Under the pieces are notes generated by a model. That model saw only the letters and a list, made by a program, of their open reading frames with translations. It did not search any database and had not been told where the DNA came from. Positions 29,401 through 38,219 of a DNA stretch of 39,660 nt are shown here, in pieces. Positions within the stretch are counted from its first letter, which is position 1. Every line of letters starts with the position of its first letter. Position numbers and translations under genes: made by a program. Source of the DNA: Candidatus Borkfalkia avistercoris (lineage in GTDB: Bacteria > Bacillota > Clostridia > Christensenellales > Borkfalkiaceae); the NCBI GenBank assembly GCA_019115995.1, contig DXCL01000043.1:1-39660 (forward strand). The letters run 5' to 3'.

Positions 29401-32091
29401 TTATTCGGTGCGGAGCGCGATGACGGGATCCTTCTTCGCCGCGGCGCTCGCGGGAATAAGCCCCGAAATGAGGGTGAGCACGACGGAGATGACCACCATA
29501 ATGAGCGCGCCGAGAACGGGGAGCGAGGCAAGCCCCGAAATGCCTGTAAGCGGCGTAAGAATAAGATTGATGATGACCTGCAAAACATATGCCACACCGA
29601 TGCCGAACAATCCGGCGCAAAGACCTATAATAAAGGTTTCGGCGTTGAACACCCGCTTGATGTCCTTCTTTCTCGCGCCGATCGCGCGCAACACGCCGAT
29701 CTCTTTCGTGCGCTCTACGACGGAAACATAGGTTATGACGCCTATCATGACGGTAGAAACGACCAGCGAAATGCCCGTAAAGGCGATGAGCACGTAAGTG
29801 ATCGCGTCGAGAATGGTCTGCACCATGCCCATCAAAAGACCTACCGTATCGGTATACCGCACTTGGTCTGCCTCATCATGCGTTTTGTTCCATGCATCCA
29901 GCCAAGCCGTTACCTGTCCTTTGGTGCCAAAATCTTTCGGATAAATATAAATCGCGTTGGGCGCCGCATTCCCGCCCATCTCTCTTTGTGCAGTCTGCCA
30001 TGCCGAAATATCTGCATAAGTCTTCGGCGTCCACATCGCTTCTACAGGTATCCCGCCCACCAAATTCGCGGGCGCATAATAGGTTATCGTGCCGTTTTCT
30101 GTCTTGTATCCTTCACCTTCCGTATTCATCCATTGCAAAACCGCCGATTTATAGACAGGATTGCCTTCCGCATCTTCACCAACGTTTGTCGCTATAAATT
30201 CGTTGACCAACTCTTCTGTAATGTTCAAGCCTTCCGACAGGCAACCATACGTCAACCCCTCTTGCAACCGAAGGACTCCAACGACATCGATATTTACGCC
30301 TTCGCCCTCCTGCGCGGTAATATCAGCCATTGTTTCCGCATAATCGAAAGCATAACCGTCCGACGATCCGCTCGTATAGATCGCATCATTGAAGAAGAGA
30401 GTATATTCCTTGTTCAAAAAATCGGTGAAATCCAGGTCGATTTCCGCATTTTCTTCCGTATGCGTAAATAAATTGACAAACTGTTTTTGACTAATAAATC
30501 CCAACTGCGCCAAAAGCAGATCGGTCATATCATTATTGCTGCCGACAACGATGACAGCCTCGTTTGCGCTTTGAGGCATTCTGCCCGCCACCACATCGTA
30601 CTGCGAATCGACATAGGAAAGATAATCCCCATCTTCCCTGTCCGCCGCAGACGAGCCCGGCATTTTACTGACCACATTACCGAGATAATCGACAAGACCG
30701 GCAAGCGACGCGTACTGCGGATTTGCAGTCTGCGCCGACAGCATATAAGTGTAATACGATTTCAGGTAAGAAAGAGACATACCTGTCGGCACTTCCGTGT
30801 CATTGCCTTGCAATGCAAACGGCTGTATCACTACGTCGGTGTAAATATTGACCGGCAGCGATTCACCGTAATCTTTCTGAATCGCATTATAATATTCTTC
30901 GGGCATGCTTTCGACATAAGTGATATATTCTTCGGAAATATTATTGGTCATTGCCATGCCCTGCGCGATCTCTGTGAGAAACGAATTGACATAAATTTTG
31001 TCTCCCAACTGATCGAGGTCCGGCATATCGTTCGCCGAACTGAACCCGGACATGATAGACTGCATATCCAGCGTCGTTTCCGTAATCTCCAGCGGGTAAT
31101 AGGAGAGCATATCCTCTTCCGTCTTGGTTATGTAAGAGGAAAAGCCGTTGGAAAGCGCCAACACGAGGCACACGCTGATGATGCCGATGCTGCCCGCAAC
31201 GGACGTTACCGCCGTTCTGCCCTTTTTGGTCAAAAGGTTCCTGCCGCTCAAAAGGAAAGCCGTCCAAAAAGACATGCTCGTCTTTTTCTTTTTGCCGTCG
31301 CTGTTTTTCGTGCCGCCTTTTTTCGCGGCAACTTTTTCCTCCGCGTCCTCCGCTGCGGAGGGTTCGTTTTCCTCTTTTCCGTTCCGTTCAATCTCGTTTT
31401 CTTCGAACGGGTCGGAATCGTCCACCACTTTGCCGTCCAAAAGGCGCACGATGCGGGTGGAATACTTCTCTGCAAGCTCTGGGTTGTGCGTGACCATGAT
31501 GACGAGGCGCTCACCGGCGATCTCCTTGATAAGATCCATGATCTGCACGCTCGTTTCCGTATCGAGCGCGCCCGTCGGCTCGTCGGCGAGCAAGATCTCG
31601 GGATCGTTGACGAGAGCGCGCGCAATGGCGACGCGCTGCATCTGCCCGCCCGAAAGCTGATTGGGTTTTTTGTTCAGTTCGGCTCCTAAACCGACGCGTT
31701 CGAGCGCGCGCGTCGCGCGCTCCTTCCGCTCGGAAGGCGATACGCCCGAAAGCGTGAGCGCAAGCTCTACATTCCCCAACACCGTTTGGTGCGGAATAAG
31801 GTTGTACGACTGAAACACGAAGCCGATACTGTGGTTGCGATAGGCGTCCCAATCGGCGTCTTTGAAATGTTTGGTCGAAACGCCCTTGATGACGAGATCT
31901 CCGTCCGTATAATGGTCCAATCCGCCGATGATGTTCAAAAGGGTCGTTTTGCCGCATCCCGACTGCCCGAGTATACTGACAAATTCGTTCTGCCTGAAAT
32001 TGAGCGAAACGCCTTTGAGCGCATGAACAAACGAGTCTGCGACTTTGTAATCTTTTGTGATGCCCTCCAATTTGAGCATTGCCTGAGACAT
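29401..32091 (-). CDS. MacB-like ABC exporter, fused ATPase and FtsX-type permease
   Basis: The 896-residue single-chain half transporter has an ATPase domain (1-230) of the LolD/MacB type with Walker A GQSGCGKTT, signature LSGGQMQR, Walker B ILLADEPTGALD and the H in VTHNPE. An acidic/lysine-rich linker (about 235-275) leads to the first transmembrane helix (about 290-315). A very large extracytoplasmic domain (about 316-755) follows, then three transmembrane helices ending at residue 890, in FtsX order. It probably works as a homodimer exporting peptides or antibiotics or transmitting mechanical force. AAGGAG lies 11 bases before the ATG. Located 35 bp downstream of a MarR gene. The ectodomain coding region is visibly richer in A/T than the flanks. 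Confidence 0.9.
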   Translation of the reverse strand: MSQAMLKLEGITKDYKVADSFVHALKGVSLNFRQNEFVSILGQSGCGKTTLLNIIGGLDHYTDGDLVIKGVSTKHFKDADWDAYRNHSIGFVFQSYNLIPHQTVLGNVELALTLSGVSPSERKERATRALERVGLGAELNKKPNQLSGGQMQRVAIARALVNDPEILLADEPTGALDTETSVQIMDLIKEIAGERLVIMVTHNPELAEKYSTRIVRLLDGKVVDDSDPFEENEIERNGKEENEPSAAEDAEEKVAAKKGGTKNSDGKKKKTSMSFWTAFLLSGRNLLTKKGRTAVTSVAGSIGIISVCLVLALSNGFSSYITKTEEDMLSYYPLEITETTLDMQSIMSGFSSANDMPDLDQLGDKIYVNSFLTEIAQGMAMTNNISEEYITYVESMPEEYYNAIQKDYGESLPVNIYTDVVIQPFALQGNDTEVPTGMSLSYLKSYYTYMLSAQTANPQYASLAGLVDYLGNVVSKMPGSSAADREDGDYLSYVDSQYDVVAGRMPQSANEAVIVVGSNNDMTDLLLAQLGFISQKQFVNLFTHTEENAEIDLDFTDFLNKEYTLFFNDAIYTSGSSDGYAFDYAETMADITAQEGEGVNIDVVGVLRLQEGLTYGCLSEGLNITEELVNEFIATNVGEDAEGNPVYKSAVLQWMNTEGEGYKTENGTITYYAPANLVGGIPVEAMWTPKTYADISAWQTAQREMGGNAAPNAIYIYPKDFGTKGQVTAWLDAWNKTHDEADQVRYTDTVGLLMGMVQTILDAITYVLIAFTGISLVVSTVMIGVITYVSVVERTKEIGVLRAIGARKKDIKRVFNAETFIIGLCAGLFGIGVAYVLQVIINLILTPLTGISGLASLPVLGALIMVVISVVLTLISGLIPASAAAKKDPVIALRTE

Positions 32092-32125
32092 ATTATATTT
32101 GACTCCTTAAAAAGAATGCGAGATA

Positions 32126-32644
32126 CTAACGAACTTTTGCCCCGCCCCTTCTTGACCGGGCGGTAAGCACCTTTTCTTCCAGCCCCGAGATGTCGGCGTC
32201 GCCCATTTCCGCAACGGCTTCGTCTACCGCTTTGGAAAATTCGGAAGCGCCCTCAATGAACGAACGCACCTTCTCCTCGCCCATTTTACGTATGACTTCC
32301 GACATAACGCGCGAGATCTTGCGCTTTAAGCCGTCGTAAACGCCGAGAGCGCTCTCGCTCAATTCGATGTACGCTATCTTGCGGTCTTTTTCGTCCGGCA
32401 CACGCTCCACAAGGTGCTCCTTTTCCAGTTTGTTCACGATCTGCGAAATAGCGGATCGCGTGACCCCGAGCGCTTTGGCAAGATCGCTCGAAATGATCCT
32501 CTTTCCCTCTTCCTTTACGCGAACGATCTCCTTCATCATCTGCATTTCCGTATTGTTGATCGGGAAATTGTGGTTAAATATTTTCATTCCTCCCAACCGC
32601 CTGGCGATCTTATAGATCTCCTGCATCAACAGATCCGCGTCCAT
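32126..32644 (-). CDS. MarR-family transcriptional regulator
   Basis: The 172-residue winged-helix repressor has a recognition region SSDLAKALGVTRSAISQIVNKLEKEHLVERVPDEKDRK-type helix-wing with the family's D-x-R wing motif, followed by long dimerisation helices. It is transcribed ahead of the MacB-like exporter, so it likely controls that gene and itself; an inverted repeat overlies the promoter. GGGAGGAAG precedes the ATG. Ligand unknown. Confidence 0.92.
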   Translation of the reverse strand: MDADLLMQEIYKIARRLGGMKIFNHNFPINNTEMQMMKEIVRVKEEGKRIISSDLAKALGVTRSAISQIVNKLEKEHLVERVPDEKDRKIAYIELSESALGVYDGLKRKISRVMSEVIRKMGEEKVRSFIEGASEFSKAVDEAVAEMGDADISGLEEKVLTARSRRGGAKVR

Positions 32645-32671
32645 TTTCTTCCTCCCGTGTTAAGTCCTGAA

Positions 32672-32709
32672 TTGTTAATAATTCTACTATTATACTTAAC
32701 AAAAGTCAA
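32672..32709 (-). promoter_or_regulatory. MarR-exporter promoter with overlapping inverted repeat
   Basis: On the minus strand, TTGACT (32704-32709), 17 bp and TAGAAT (32681-32686). TTGTTAA (32672-32678) and TTAACAA (32696-32702) form a 7-bp inverted repeat spanning spacer and -10, a plausible MarR operator. Confidence 0.65.
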
Positions 32710-32756
32710 CCAAAATTATCCCGAAAAACATGATTTCACCCGTATTTCATCTTTTT

Positions 32757-32789
32757 TCGCAAATAAAACAAGAGAGGGCATCCCCTCTC
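32757..32789 (-). terminator. Terminator of the ecf-truA-NYN operon
   Basis: GAGAGGG (32772-32778) and CCCTCTC (32783-32789) form a 7-bp stem. The minus-strand continuation TTGTTTTATTT is T-rich. Confidence 0.65.
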
Positions 32790-32805
32790 CCGTTTTACCG
32801 AAAAA

Positions 32806-32988
32806 TTACCAATCCTGTTTTTTGAGCGACTTGCTTTTCACGTCGTCGTAATACGCGAAGTACTTTTCCTTTTCGCTCTCCGCGCGTTTGCCCCGAAGAT
32901 ACGTTTCCAGTTCCTCGGGCGTAAAATCGGAAAGGTCTGCCTCGCCGTCGTACTGCGAAAAAAATTTATACAGATCCGCCTCAGACAT
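32806..32988 (-). CDS. Small acidic protein of unknown function
   Basis: The 60-residue, charged, probably helical protein (MSEADLYKFFSQY...) has no membrane segment and no motif I recognise. I accept it as a real gene because AGGAGGT lies 7 bases before its ATG, it begins only 5 bp after the NYN-protein stop, and a terminator follows its own stop. It is likely the last gene of the operon and may be a partner of the NYN protein. Confidence 0.7.
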   Translation of the reverse strand: MSEADLYKFFSQYDGEADLSDFTPEELETYLRGKRAESEKEKYFAYYDDVKSKSLKKQDW

Positions 32989-32993
32989 GCGTT

Positions 32994-33773
32994 TTACCTC
33001 CTCCTGTCCTTCCCCTCGCGCGCGGCGCGGGTGAGGTACATGGTCGTGCCGTCCGCCCCCGTTACGGGCGCATATTTCTGCAAAACGGGAAGGAGCTTTT
33101 CCATGAACCCTTTAAAGGAATTGCAACCGTAGTTTTTGGGGATAAAGTCGGAATATTTCTGTTTCATCTCCATGGAGATCTGCGCATAATACGCCTTGCC
33201 GTTGTTGTCGTCGATCAGCCTGTCGACAATATCCACGAGATCCTTCTTTTTGACCGCGTCGATGATCTCCGGTTTTTCCTCCTTCTGAACGGGCGCGGGC
33301 TGTTTCGCCTTGTCGGTCTTACCCTTCTTTTTCTTCTCCTTTTCGTCGGAGAGCAGATAGATGTATTCGTTAAAAGCGTTCACGAATCCGGGATTCACGT
33401 TCCTGCCGCCCATGCCGATCACGACCTTATTGCGCTCGCGCAGTTCCCGCACGAGGCGGGTATAGTCGCTGTCTCCCGCCGCGATGCAGAACACGTCTAC
33501 GTCCTTTTCAAAGAGTACGATGAGCGCCTGAATGATGAGCGCGATGTCTATGGTATTCTTGCGCGGCTGCACTTCGAACTGCTGAACCGCCGTCATCGAA
33601 TAACGGTTTACTTCCTCTCTCCACCCCTTTACGGACGCCTTCGACCAATCCGCAAAAATGCGCTTGACCATCACGTTCCCGTAGTTGGAGGCCTCGTCGA
33701 AGATCTGCTTCGCGCTGTGCGCGGGCACGTTTTCCGCGTCTATAAGCACAGCCACATTCCTGACTTTATCCAT
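32994..33773 (-). CDS. NYN-domain putative RNase with C-terminal LOTUS/OST-HTH domain
   Basis: The 259-residue protein has an N-terminal NYN (PIN-like) domain, LabA/DUF88 type (about 5-145), with conserved acids in VLIDAENV (D12), NTIDIALI and AAGDSDYTRL. A lysine-rich linker (about 147-170) leads to a C-terminal winged helix (about 178-250: KDLVDIVDRLIDDNNG; NYGCNSFKGFMEKL) of the OST-HTH/LOTUS kind, which binds RNA. The acids of the metal site are all present, so nuclease activity is plausible; the target is unknown. It sits between a membrane protein gene (23-bp gap) and the small acidic gene. Confidence 0.88.
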   Translation of the reverse strand: MDKVRNVAVLIDAENVPAHSAKQIFDEASNYGNVMVKRIFADWSKASVKGWREEVNRYSMTAVQQFEVQPRKNTIDIALIIQALIVLFEKDVDVFCIAAGDSDYTRLVRELRERNKVVIGMGGRNVNPGFVNAFNEYIYLLSDEKEKKKKGKTDKAKQPAPVQKEEKPEIIDAVKKKDLVDIVDRLIDDNNGKAYYAQISMEMKQKYSDFIPKNYGCNSFKGFMEKLLPVLQKYAPVTGADGTTMYLTRAAREGKDRRR

Positions 33774-33796
33774 GATCCTCTCCCTCCATACGCCCG

Positions 33797-34771
33797 TCAG
33801 CCGTTGTTTCCGCCGTCGGAGCCGTCGGAGCCGCTGCCCGAGCCCTTCTGCCCGTCCGTACCGCCGGAGCCGCCGCCCGAATACTCGCCGAAAGGATCTC
33901 CCTGACCGCTCTGACCGCTGCCGCCCGAATATTCTCCGAACGGGTCGTCCGGCTCGCGGGGAGGCTGCTGCGGCTGTCCGTAGGGGTTGTTATAGGGATT
34001 ATTGCCGTAAGGGCCGTTCCCGTAAGGCCCGCCGTACGGGTTGTTGTACGGGTTATTATAAGGATTATTATAGTACTGCTGCTGGCGGCGCATCGCTTCC
34101 GCGCGGGCGCGCATGAGCGCGTCGAAATCCACGGGCTTTCTGTTGCGGAAAGCAAACAGAAGGAACGAGCTCACCGGCAAAATAACGCAGAGAATGGTAA
34201 GCCAGATATAGGAAGCGGGCGCATATTTTCTGAACAGGAAGATATACAAAAATACCGAAACCGCGATAAAAATGAGCTCGAATATCCAAACGAGCACGCT
34301 GCCGACCCTGTATATGTTATACAAGCCGAGCGGAAATTCGTTCGAAAGCCCGAGCGAAAGCCCGAGATCGCTTTCAACGACGGTAAAATATTTCTGATAA
34401 TCGCCGAAGGCATACAAGAGCGGTATGCACACCAACGCCATCGCCGCGGTATACAAAATTTCGGCAATCATGACGAACAGCCCGATCTTTTTCAGGCGGG
34501 ATTTGCCGAGACGAACGTCCCCCGCCAACTCGCCCATAAGATAGGTGCTCGCGAAAGGAATGAACGCGCACCAGACGATCTTCTGCATGCCCGCTTTTTT
34601 TGCCATCGCGGAAAGGGCGATCGCCTTGAAACAATATACGCACACGAAAAACGCCGCCGCAATGCCGATAAAAATATACGAAAGGCGGTCGGCCGCAATG
34701 ATGCCGTAATACTCCGCAAACGCGGGATTGAATATCCCTATAAGACTATAAAGTATGATAAAAAATTCCAT
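33797..34771 (-). CDS. Multi-spanning membrane protein with Asn-Pro-Tyr-rich tail
   Basis: The 324-residue protein starts at 34771 (MEFFIILYS, AGAGG eight bases upstream). About six hydrophobic helices occupy the first 220 residues, with FIPFASTYLMGELAGD and GKSRLKKIG between helices. A long disordered tail follows (about 235-324), with repeated NNPY/GPYG units and two copies of DPFGEYSGG, ending in Gly/Ser/Asp. The tail recalls low-complexity cytoplasmic tails of clostridial membrane proteins. No function can be assigned. It lies between truA and the NYN gene in one transcription unit. Confidence 0.75.
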   Translation of the reverse strand: MEFFIILYSLIGIFNPAFAEYYGIIAADRLSYIFIGIAAAFFVCVYCFKAIALSAMAKKAGMQKIVWCAFIPFASTYLMGELAGDVRLGKSRLKKIGLFVMIAEILYTAAMALVCIPLLYAFGDYQKYFTVVESDLGLSLGLSNEFPLGLYNIYRVGSVLVWIFELIFIAVSVFLYIFLFRKYAPASYIWLTILCVILPVSSFLLFAFRNRKPVDFDALMRARAEAMRRQQQYYNNPYNNPYNNPYGGPYGNGPYGNNPYNNPYGQPQQPPREPDDPFGEYSGGSGQSGQGDPFGEYSGGGSGGTDGQKGSGSGSDGSDGGNNG

Positions 34772-34851
34772 AATAATACCTCTTTGCGCCGCCGGCGCCG
34801 CAGAAAACGCGTTGCACGCGCACGGACGAAATCGGCGCCCGCGTTCTGCCG

Positions 34852-35640
34852 TCATTTACTCGTCTGATCCCCTTCTTTAAAAAGGGGGAAGCCGTAGTCT
34901 ACGGAAAGGAGCGTGAGCCCGTTCGCGGGCATGGTTTTTCCCAAAAGCTCGCGGTTTCCCGTCTGCAAAGCGGCGCGCACTTCCTCTTCGGAAAGCCTGC
35001 CCGCGCCGAATCCGAGGATCGCGCCCGCCATGATGCGCACCATGTTATACAAAAAACCGTTTCCGCATACGTCTATCCTCGCGCAGGGAACGCCGAAGCG
35101 CTCCTCTTCTTCCACCGTAGCCGAATATACCGTGCGAACGGTCGTTTTTGCGGAAGATCCCGCGGCGGAAAAGGCGGAAAAATCGTGCTCGCCCTCCAAA
35201 ATGCGGGCGCACCGCCGCATTTCGGAAAAATCGGCGCCGTACGCAAACCTCGCCGCATACCGTTCCAGCAGGGGGTGTTCCCTCCGAGAAAAATACACGG
35301 CGTAGCGGTAGGTCTTTTTTTTCGCCGAGCGGCAGGCGTCGAACGGCTCGGGCACGGCGGCGCTTTTAAGCGCGCGTACGTTTGGCGGAAGAAAAACGTT
35401 GAGCGCGTCGGCGATCTTTTCGGGCGCGATCCTGATCGTATCCTCAAAAGGAAAGTTGCAGATCTGCCCCGCCGCATGCACGCCCGCGTCCGTACGTCCG
35501 CTCCCCGTTACGCGCACGGAAAGGGAAAACGCTTCCGACAGAGCCCGCTCGATCTCGCCCTGCACCGTCCTTCCGTTCCTTTGCACCTGCCAACCGGAAA
35601 AATCCGTTCCGTCATAGGAAAGCATCAGCGCGATATTCAT
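34852..35640 (-). CDS. truA: tRNA pseudouridine(38-40) synthase
   Basis: The 262-residue TruA isomerises uridines 38-40 in the anticodon arm of tRNAs. MNIALMLSYDGTDFSGWQ, the catalytic GRTDAGVHA with nucleophilic Asp, FLPPNVRALK, KKKTYRYAVYF, and FLYNMVRIMAGAIL are family hallmarks. The start at 35640 is chosen for the conserved MNIAL; an in-frame ATG lies three codons earlier. It follows ecfT by 27 bp, as in many Bacillota, where ecfA1-ecfA2-ecfT-truA sits within the ribosomal protein region. The rplM/rpsI genes that often come next are absent here. Confidence 0.96.
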   Translation of the reverse strand: MNIALMLSYDGTDFSGWQVQRNGRTVQGEIERALSEAFSLSVRVTGSGRTDAGVHAAGQICNFPFEDTIRIAPEKIADALNVFLPPNVRALKSAAVPEPFDACRSAKKKTYRYAVYFSRREHPLLERYAARFAYGADFSEMRRCARILEGEHDFSAFSAAGSSAKTTVRTVYSATVEEEERFGVPCARIDVCGNGFLYNMVRIMAGAILGFGAGRLSEEEVRAALQTGNRELLGKTMPANGLTLLSVDYGFPLFKEGDQTSK

Positions 35641-35667
35641 AAAATGCACCCGTTTTTTAATACGTTC

Positions 35668-36513
35668 TCACAAAAAGTAGCCGAGTATCTCGAATTTTCC
35701 TCCCAAATAAATATTGAGGAACACGATACCCGTGATCAGCGCGGCAACGAACAGCAGCCCTATGAGGTCGCGCCAGGTAAAGGTGAGTTTTTTATATTTT
35801 GTGCGCCCCTTGGCGCCGCTGTAACAGCGCGCGTCCATCGCGTCGCCGAGGTCTTCCGCCCTCCGGAAAGCGGAAACGAGCAGCGGAATGAGTATGGGCA
35901 CCACCGCCTTGGCGCGCTTGATGAGCCCGCCCGTTTCAAAATCTGCCCCCCTCGCCTTCTGCGCCGCGACGATGCGGTTTGTCTCGTCCATCAGCGTGGG
36001 GATAAAGCGGAGCGCGATGCTCATGATGAGCGCCAGCTCGTGCACGGGAAATTTGATCCATTTGAGGGGCGTGAGCAGGCTTTCTATGCCGTCCGTAAGG
36101 GCGACGGGCGTCGTCGTGAGCGTGAGCACGGAGGTGCCCATCACCAAAAGGAACAGGCGGAAAGCCAGAAAGATCGTATTGATGATGGATTCATAGGTGA
36201 TCGTGATGATCCACCAGTCTACCAAAGGCTTGTACGACGAACTGCCCGAATAGAAGAAAAGGTTGAGCACCGCCGTAAAGATGATGAGGAACAGGATCAT
36301 TTTCACCGAACGGAGCACTCTGCCGAACGGTACGCGCGAAAAGGCGACCGCCACGATCAGGAACAGTATGACCGCCGCCAGACCGAAAAAGTTTTTTGCC
36401 AGAAATATGGCGACGATAAAGGCGATCATCAGCACGATCTTCGCGCGCGGATCCATGCTGTGCACGAAGGATTTTGCGGGATAGTATTGCCCGAACGTTA
36501 CGTCATTGAGCAT
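35668..36513 (-). CDS. ecfT: Energy-coupling factor transporter transmembrane protein
   Basis: The 281-residue EcfT scaffold links interchangeable substrate-binding S components to the two ATPases for vitamin or metal uptake. DPRAKIVLMIAFIVAIFL marks the N-terminal helix. The cytoplasmic coupling helices carry the A-R type motifs (IVAAQKARGADF; DAMDARCYSGAKGR) that bind EcfA. Five to six membrane helices. It overlaps the ecfA2 end by 11 bp. No S component is encoded in the window, so this is a shared (group II) ECF core. Confidence 0.95.
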   Translation of the reverse strand: MLNDVTFGQYYPAKSFVHSMDPRAKIVLMIAFIVAIFLAKNFFGLAAVILFLIVAVAFSRVPFGRVLRSVKMILFLIIFTAVLNLFFYSGSSSYKPLVDWWIITITYESIINTIFLAFRLFLLVMGTSVLTLTTTPVALTDGIESLLTPLKWIKFPVHELALIMSIALRFIPTLMDETNRIVAAQKARGADFETGGLIKRAKAVVPILIPLLVSAFRRAEDLGDAMDARCYSGAKGRTKYKKLTFTWRDLIGLLFVAALITGIVFLNIYLGGKFEILGYFL

Positions 36514-37399
36514 TGCCGCCTCCTTCCGCCTTCGGTGCGCCGCCCGCCCCGCCGTACAGCGCGAGCGTTTTGGCGATAAAGTCGTCGCAGGTGAAATCGG
36601 TGTCTATCACGATCCCCTTTTCTTTGAGCAGGCGCGCGCACTTTGCAGTTACGGGTATGTCGAGGCCGAGCGCGAGGAGCTCGTCTGAGCGTTTGAAGAT
36701 CTCGGCGGGCGTATCCTCCATGACGACCCGCCCTTCCGAAAACACGGCGGCGCGGGTACAGTTTTCGGCGATCTCGTCCATATCGTGCGAGACGATGACG
36801 ACCGTTTTGCACCAACCGCCGTGGATATGATGCAAAAGATCCATGATCTCCTTTTTGCCGAGAGGATCGAGCCCCGCCGCAGGTTCGTCAAGAATGAGGA
36901 TCTCCGGTTTGGTCACAATGACGCCCGCGATGGCGACCCGCCTTTTCTGCCCGCCGGACAGTTCGAAGGGAGACCTGTCCCTTATATCCTCGTAGTCGAG
37001 GTCGACCGTTTCGATCGCCTCCTTTACCGCGGCGGCCATCTCCTCTTCTTTCATGCCCTTATGAAAATTTTTCAGCCCGAACATGACGTCTTTTTCCACC
37101 GTTTCGGCAAAGAGCTGATATTCGGGATACTGAAAGACCATGCCGACCTTGCTGCGCAGCTCCAAAAACTTGCACTTTTTGTCGGAAAGGTCGTAATCCC
37201 CCACCGTGAGAGAGCCGCCCGTAAGTTTGATGAGAGCGTTCAGGTGCTGCACGAAGGTAGACTTGCCGCTGCCCGTATGCCCGATGATGCCGAAAAATTC
37301 GCCCTCGTCTATCTCGATGTTCACCCCTTTGAGCGCCTGCGAAGCGAAGGGAGATTTCGGATTATACGTATATGTCAGATCTTTTGCAACGATGCGCAT
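36503..37399 (-). CDS. ecfA2: Energy-coupling factor transporter ATPase A2
   Basis: The 298-residue ATPase has Walker A GHTGSGKST, a Q-loop in FQYPEYQLFAETVEKDVMFG, signature LSGGQKRR, Walker B ILILDEPAAGLDP and the switch His in VSHDMDE. The tail after about 275 is Gly/Ala-rich. It pairs with EcfA1 as a heterodimer on EcfT. The start at 37399 overlaps the end of ecfA1 by 25 bp. Confidence 0.95.
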   Translation of the reverse strand: MRIVAKDLTYTYNPKSPFASQALKGVNIEIDEGEFFGIIGHTGSGKSTFVQHLNALIKLTGGSLTVGDYDLSDKKCKFLELRSKVGMVFQYPEYQLFAETVEKDVMFGLKNFHKGMKEEEMAAAVKEAIETVDLDYEDIRDRSPFELSGGQKRRVAIAGVIVTKPEILILDEPAAGLDPLGKKEIMDLLHHIHGGWCKTVVIVSHDMDEIAENCTRAAVFSEGRVVMEDTPAEIFKRSDELLALGLDIPVTAKCARLLKEKGIVIDTDFTCDDFIAKTLALYGGAGGAPKAEGGGNAQ

Positions 37400-38211
37400 A
37401 TTTCCTCCGCAAGCTCCTCCGCATTGAAAGCGCCCTTCACGGGCATGCCTCCCTCCGCAAGTTTTTTGGAAATGTAAGCCGCGCGCGGCAGGGTCAGATT
37501 GTACGTTTCCAGCTCGTCTGAACGGGAAAATATCTCTTCGGGCGTGCCGTCCATGACCACTTCGCCGCGGTGCATGACGATCGCCCTGTCCGCTTCCAGC
37601 GCCTCGTCCATAAAATGCGTGATGAGAATGACCGTCATTCCCCGCTCTTTGTTCAGCTTTTTGATCACGTCCATGACCTCGCGCCGTCCCTTGGGGTCGA
37701 GCATGGCGGTGCTTTCGTCGAGTATCATGATCTTGGGCATGACGGCGAGCACGCCCGCAATGGCGATGCGCTGTTTCTGCCCGCCCGAAAGGCGGGAAGG
37801 CGTCGCGTCGCGGAACGCCTGCATGCCGACCGCGTTCAGCGCAAAGTCGATGCGCCTGCCGATCTCCTCCCGCGGCACGCCGATGTTTTCGGGGCCGAAA
37901 GCGACGTCGTCCTCCACGATGGAAGCGACCGTCTGATTGTCGGGATTCTGAAAGACCATGCCGGCGCTCTTTCTTATCTCAAAGGTATTTTTGGAATCGG
38001 CGGTATCCAGCCCGAACACCTCCGCCCGCCCTTCCGTAGGCACGAGCAGTGCGTTGATCATCTTTGCGAGGGTAGACTTGCCGCTTCCGTTTCTGCCGAG
38101 CACGGCGACGAATTCGCCCTCCCCGATCGACAGGGTGACCCCGTTGACGGCGAAGTCCTCCTCGTCCTCTCTGTATGCGAATTTTACGTTTTCGAATTTG
38201 ACCGCTTCCAT
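37375..38211 (-). CDS. ecfA1: Energy-coupling factor transporter ATPase A1
   Basis: The 278-residue ATPase has Walker A GRNGSGKST, a Q-loop in FQNPDNQTVASIVEDDVAFG, signature LSGGQKQR, Walker B IMILDESTAMLDP with Ser-Thr where most have Pro-Thr, as usual in EcfA1, and the switch His in ITHFMDE. First gene of the operon ecfA1-ecfA2-ecfT-truA and beyond. There is no Shine-Dalgarno before the ATG, and the -10 lies only 8 bp upstream, so the mRNA is probably leaderless or nearly so. Confidence 0.95.
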   Translation of the reverse strand: MEAVKFENVKFAYREDEEDFAVNGVTLSIGEGEFVAVLGRNGSGKSTLAKMINALLVPTEGRAEVFGLDTADSKNTFEIRKSAGMVFQNPDNQTVASIVEDDVAFGPENIGVPREEIGRRIDFALNAVGMQAFRDATPSRLSGGQKQRIAIAGVLAVMPKIMILDESTAMLDPKGRREVMDVIKKLNKERGMTVILITHFMDEALEADRAIVMHRGEVVMDGTPEEIFSRSDELETYNLTLPRAAYISKKLAEGGMPVKGAFNAEELAEEICASLQKI

Positions 38212-38219
38212 AGTTCTAC

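Noticed and set aside
35185-36579. 464-codon plus-strand frame opposite truA and ecfT
   Set aside because: Antisense to two conserved genes, rich in Arg/His/Gln, no start signals.
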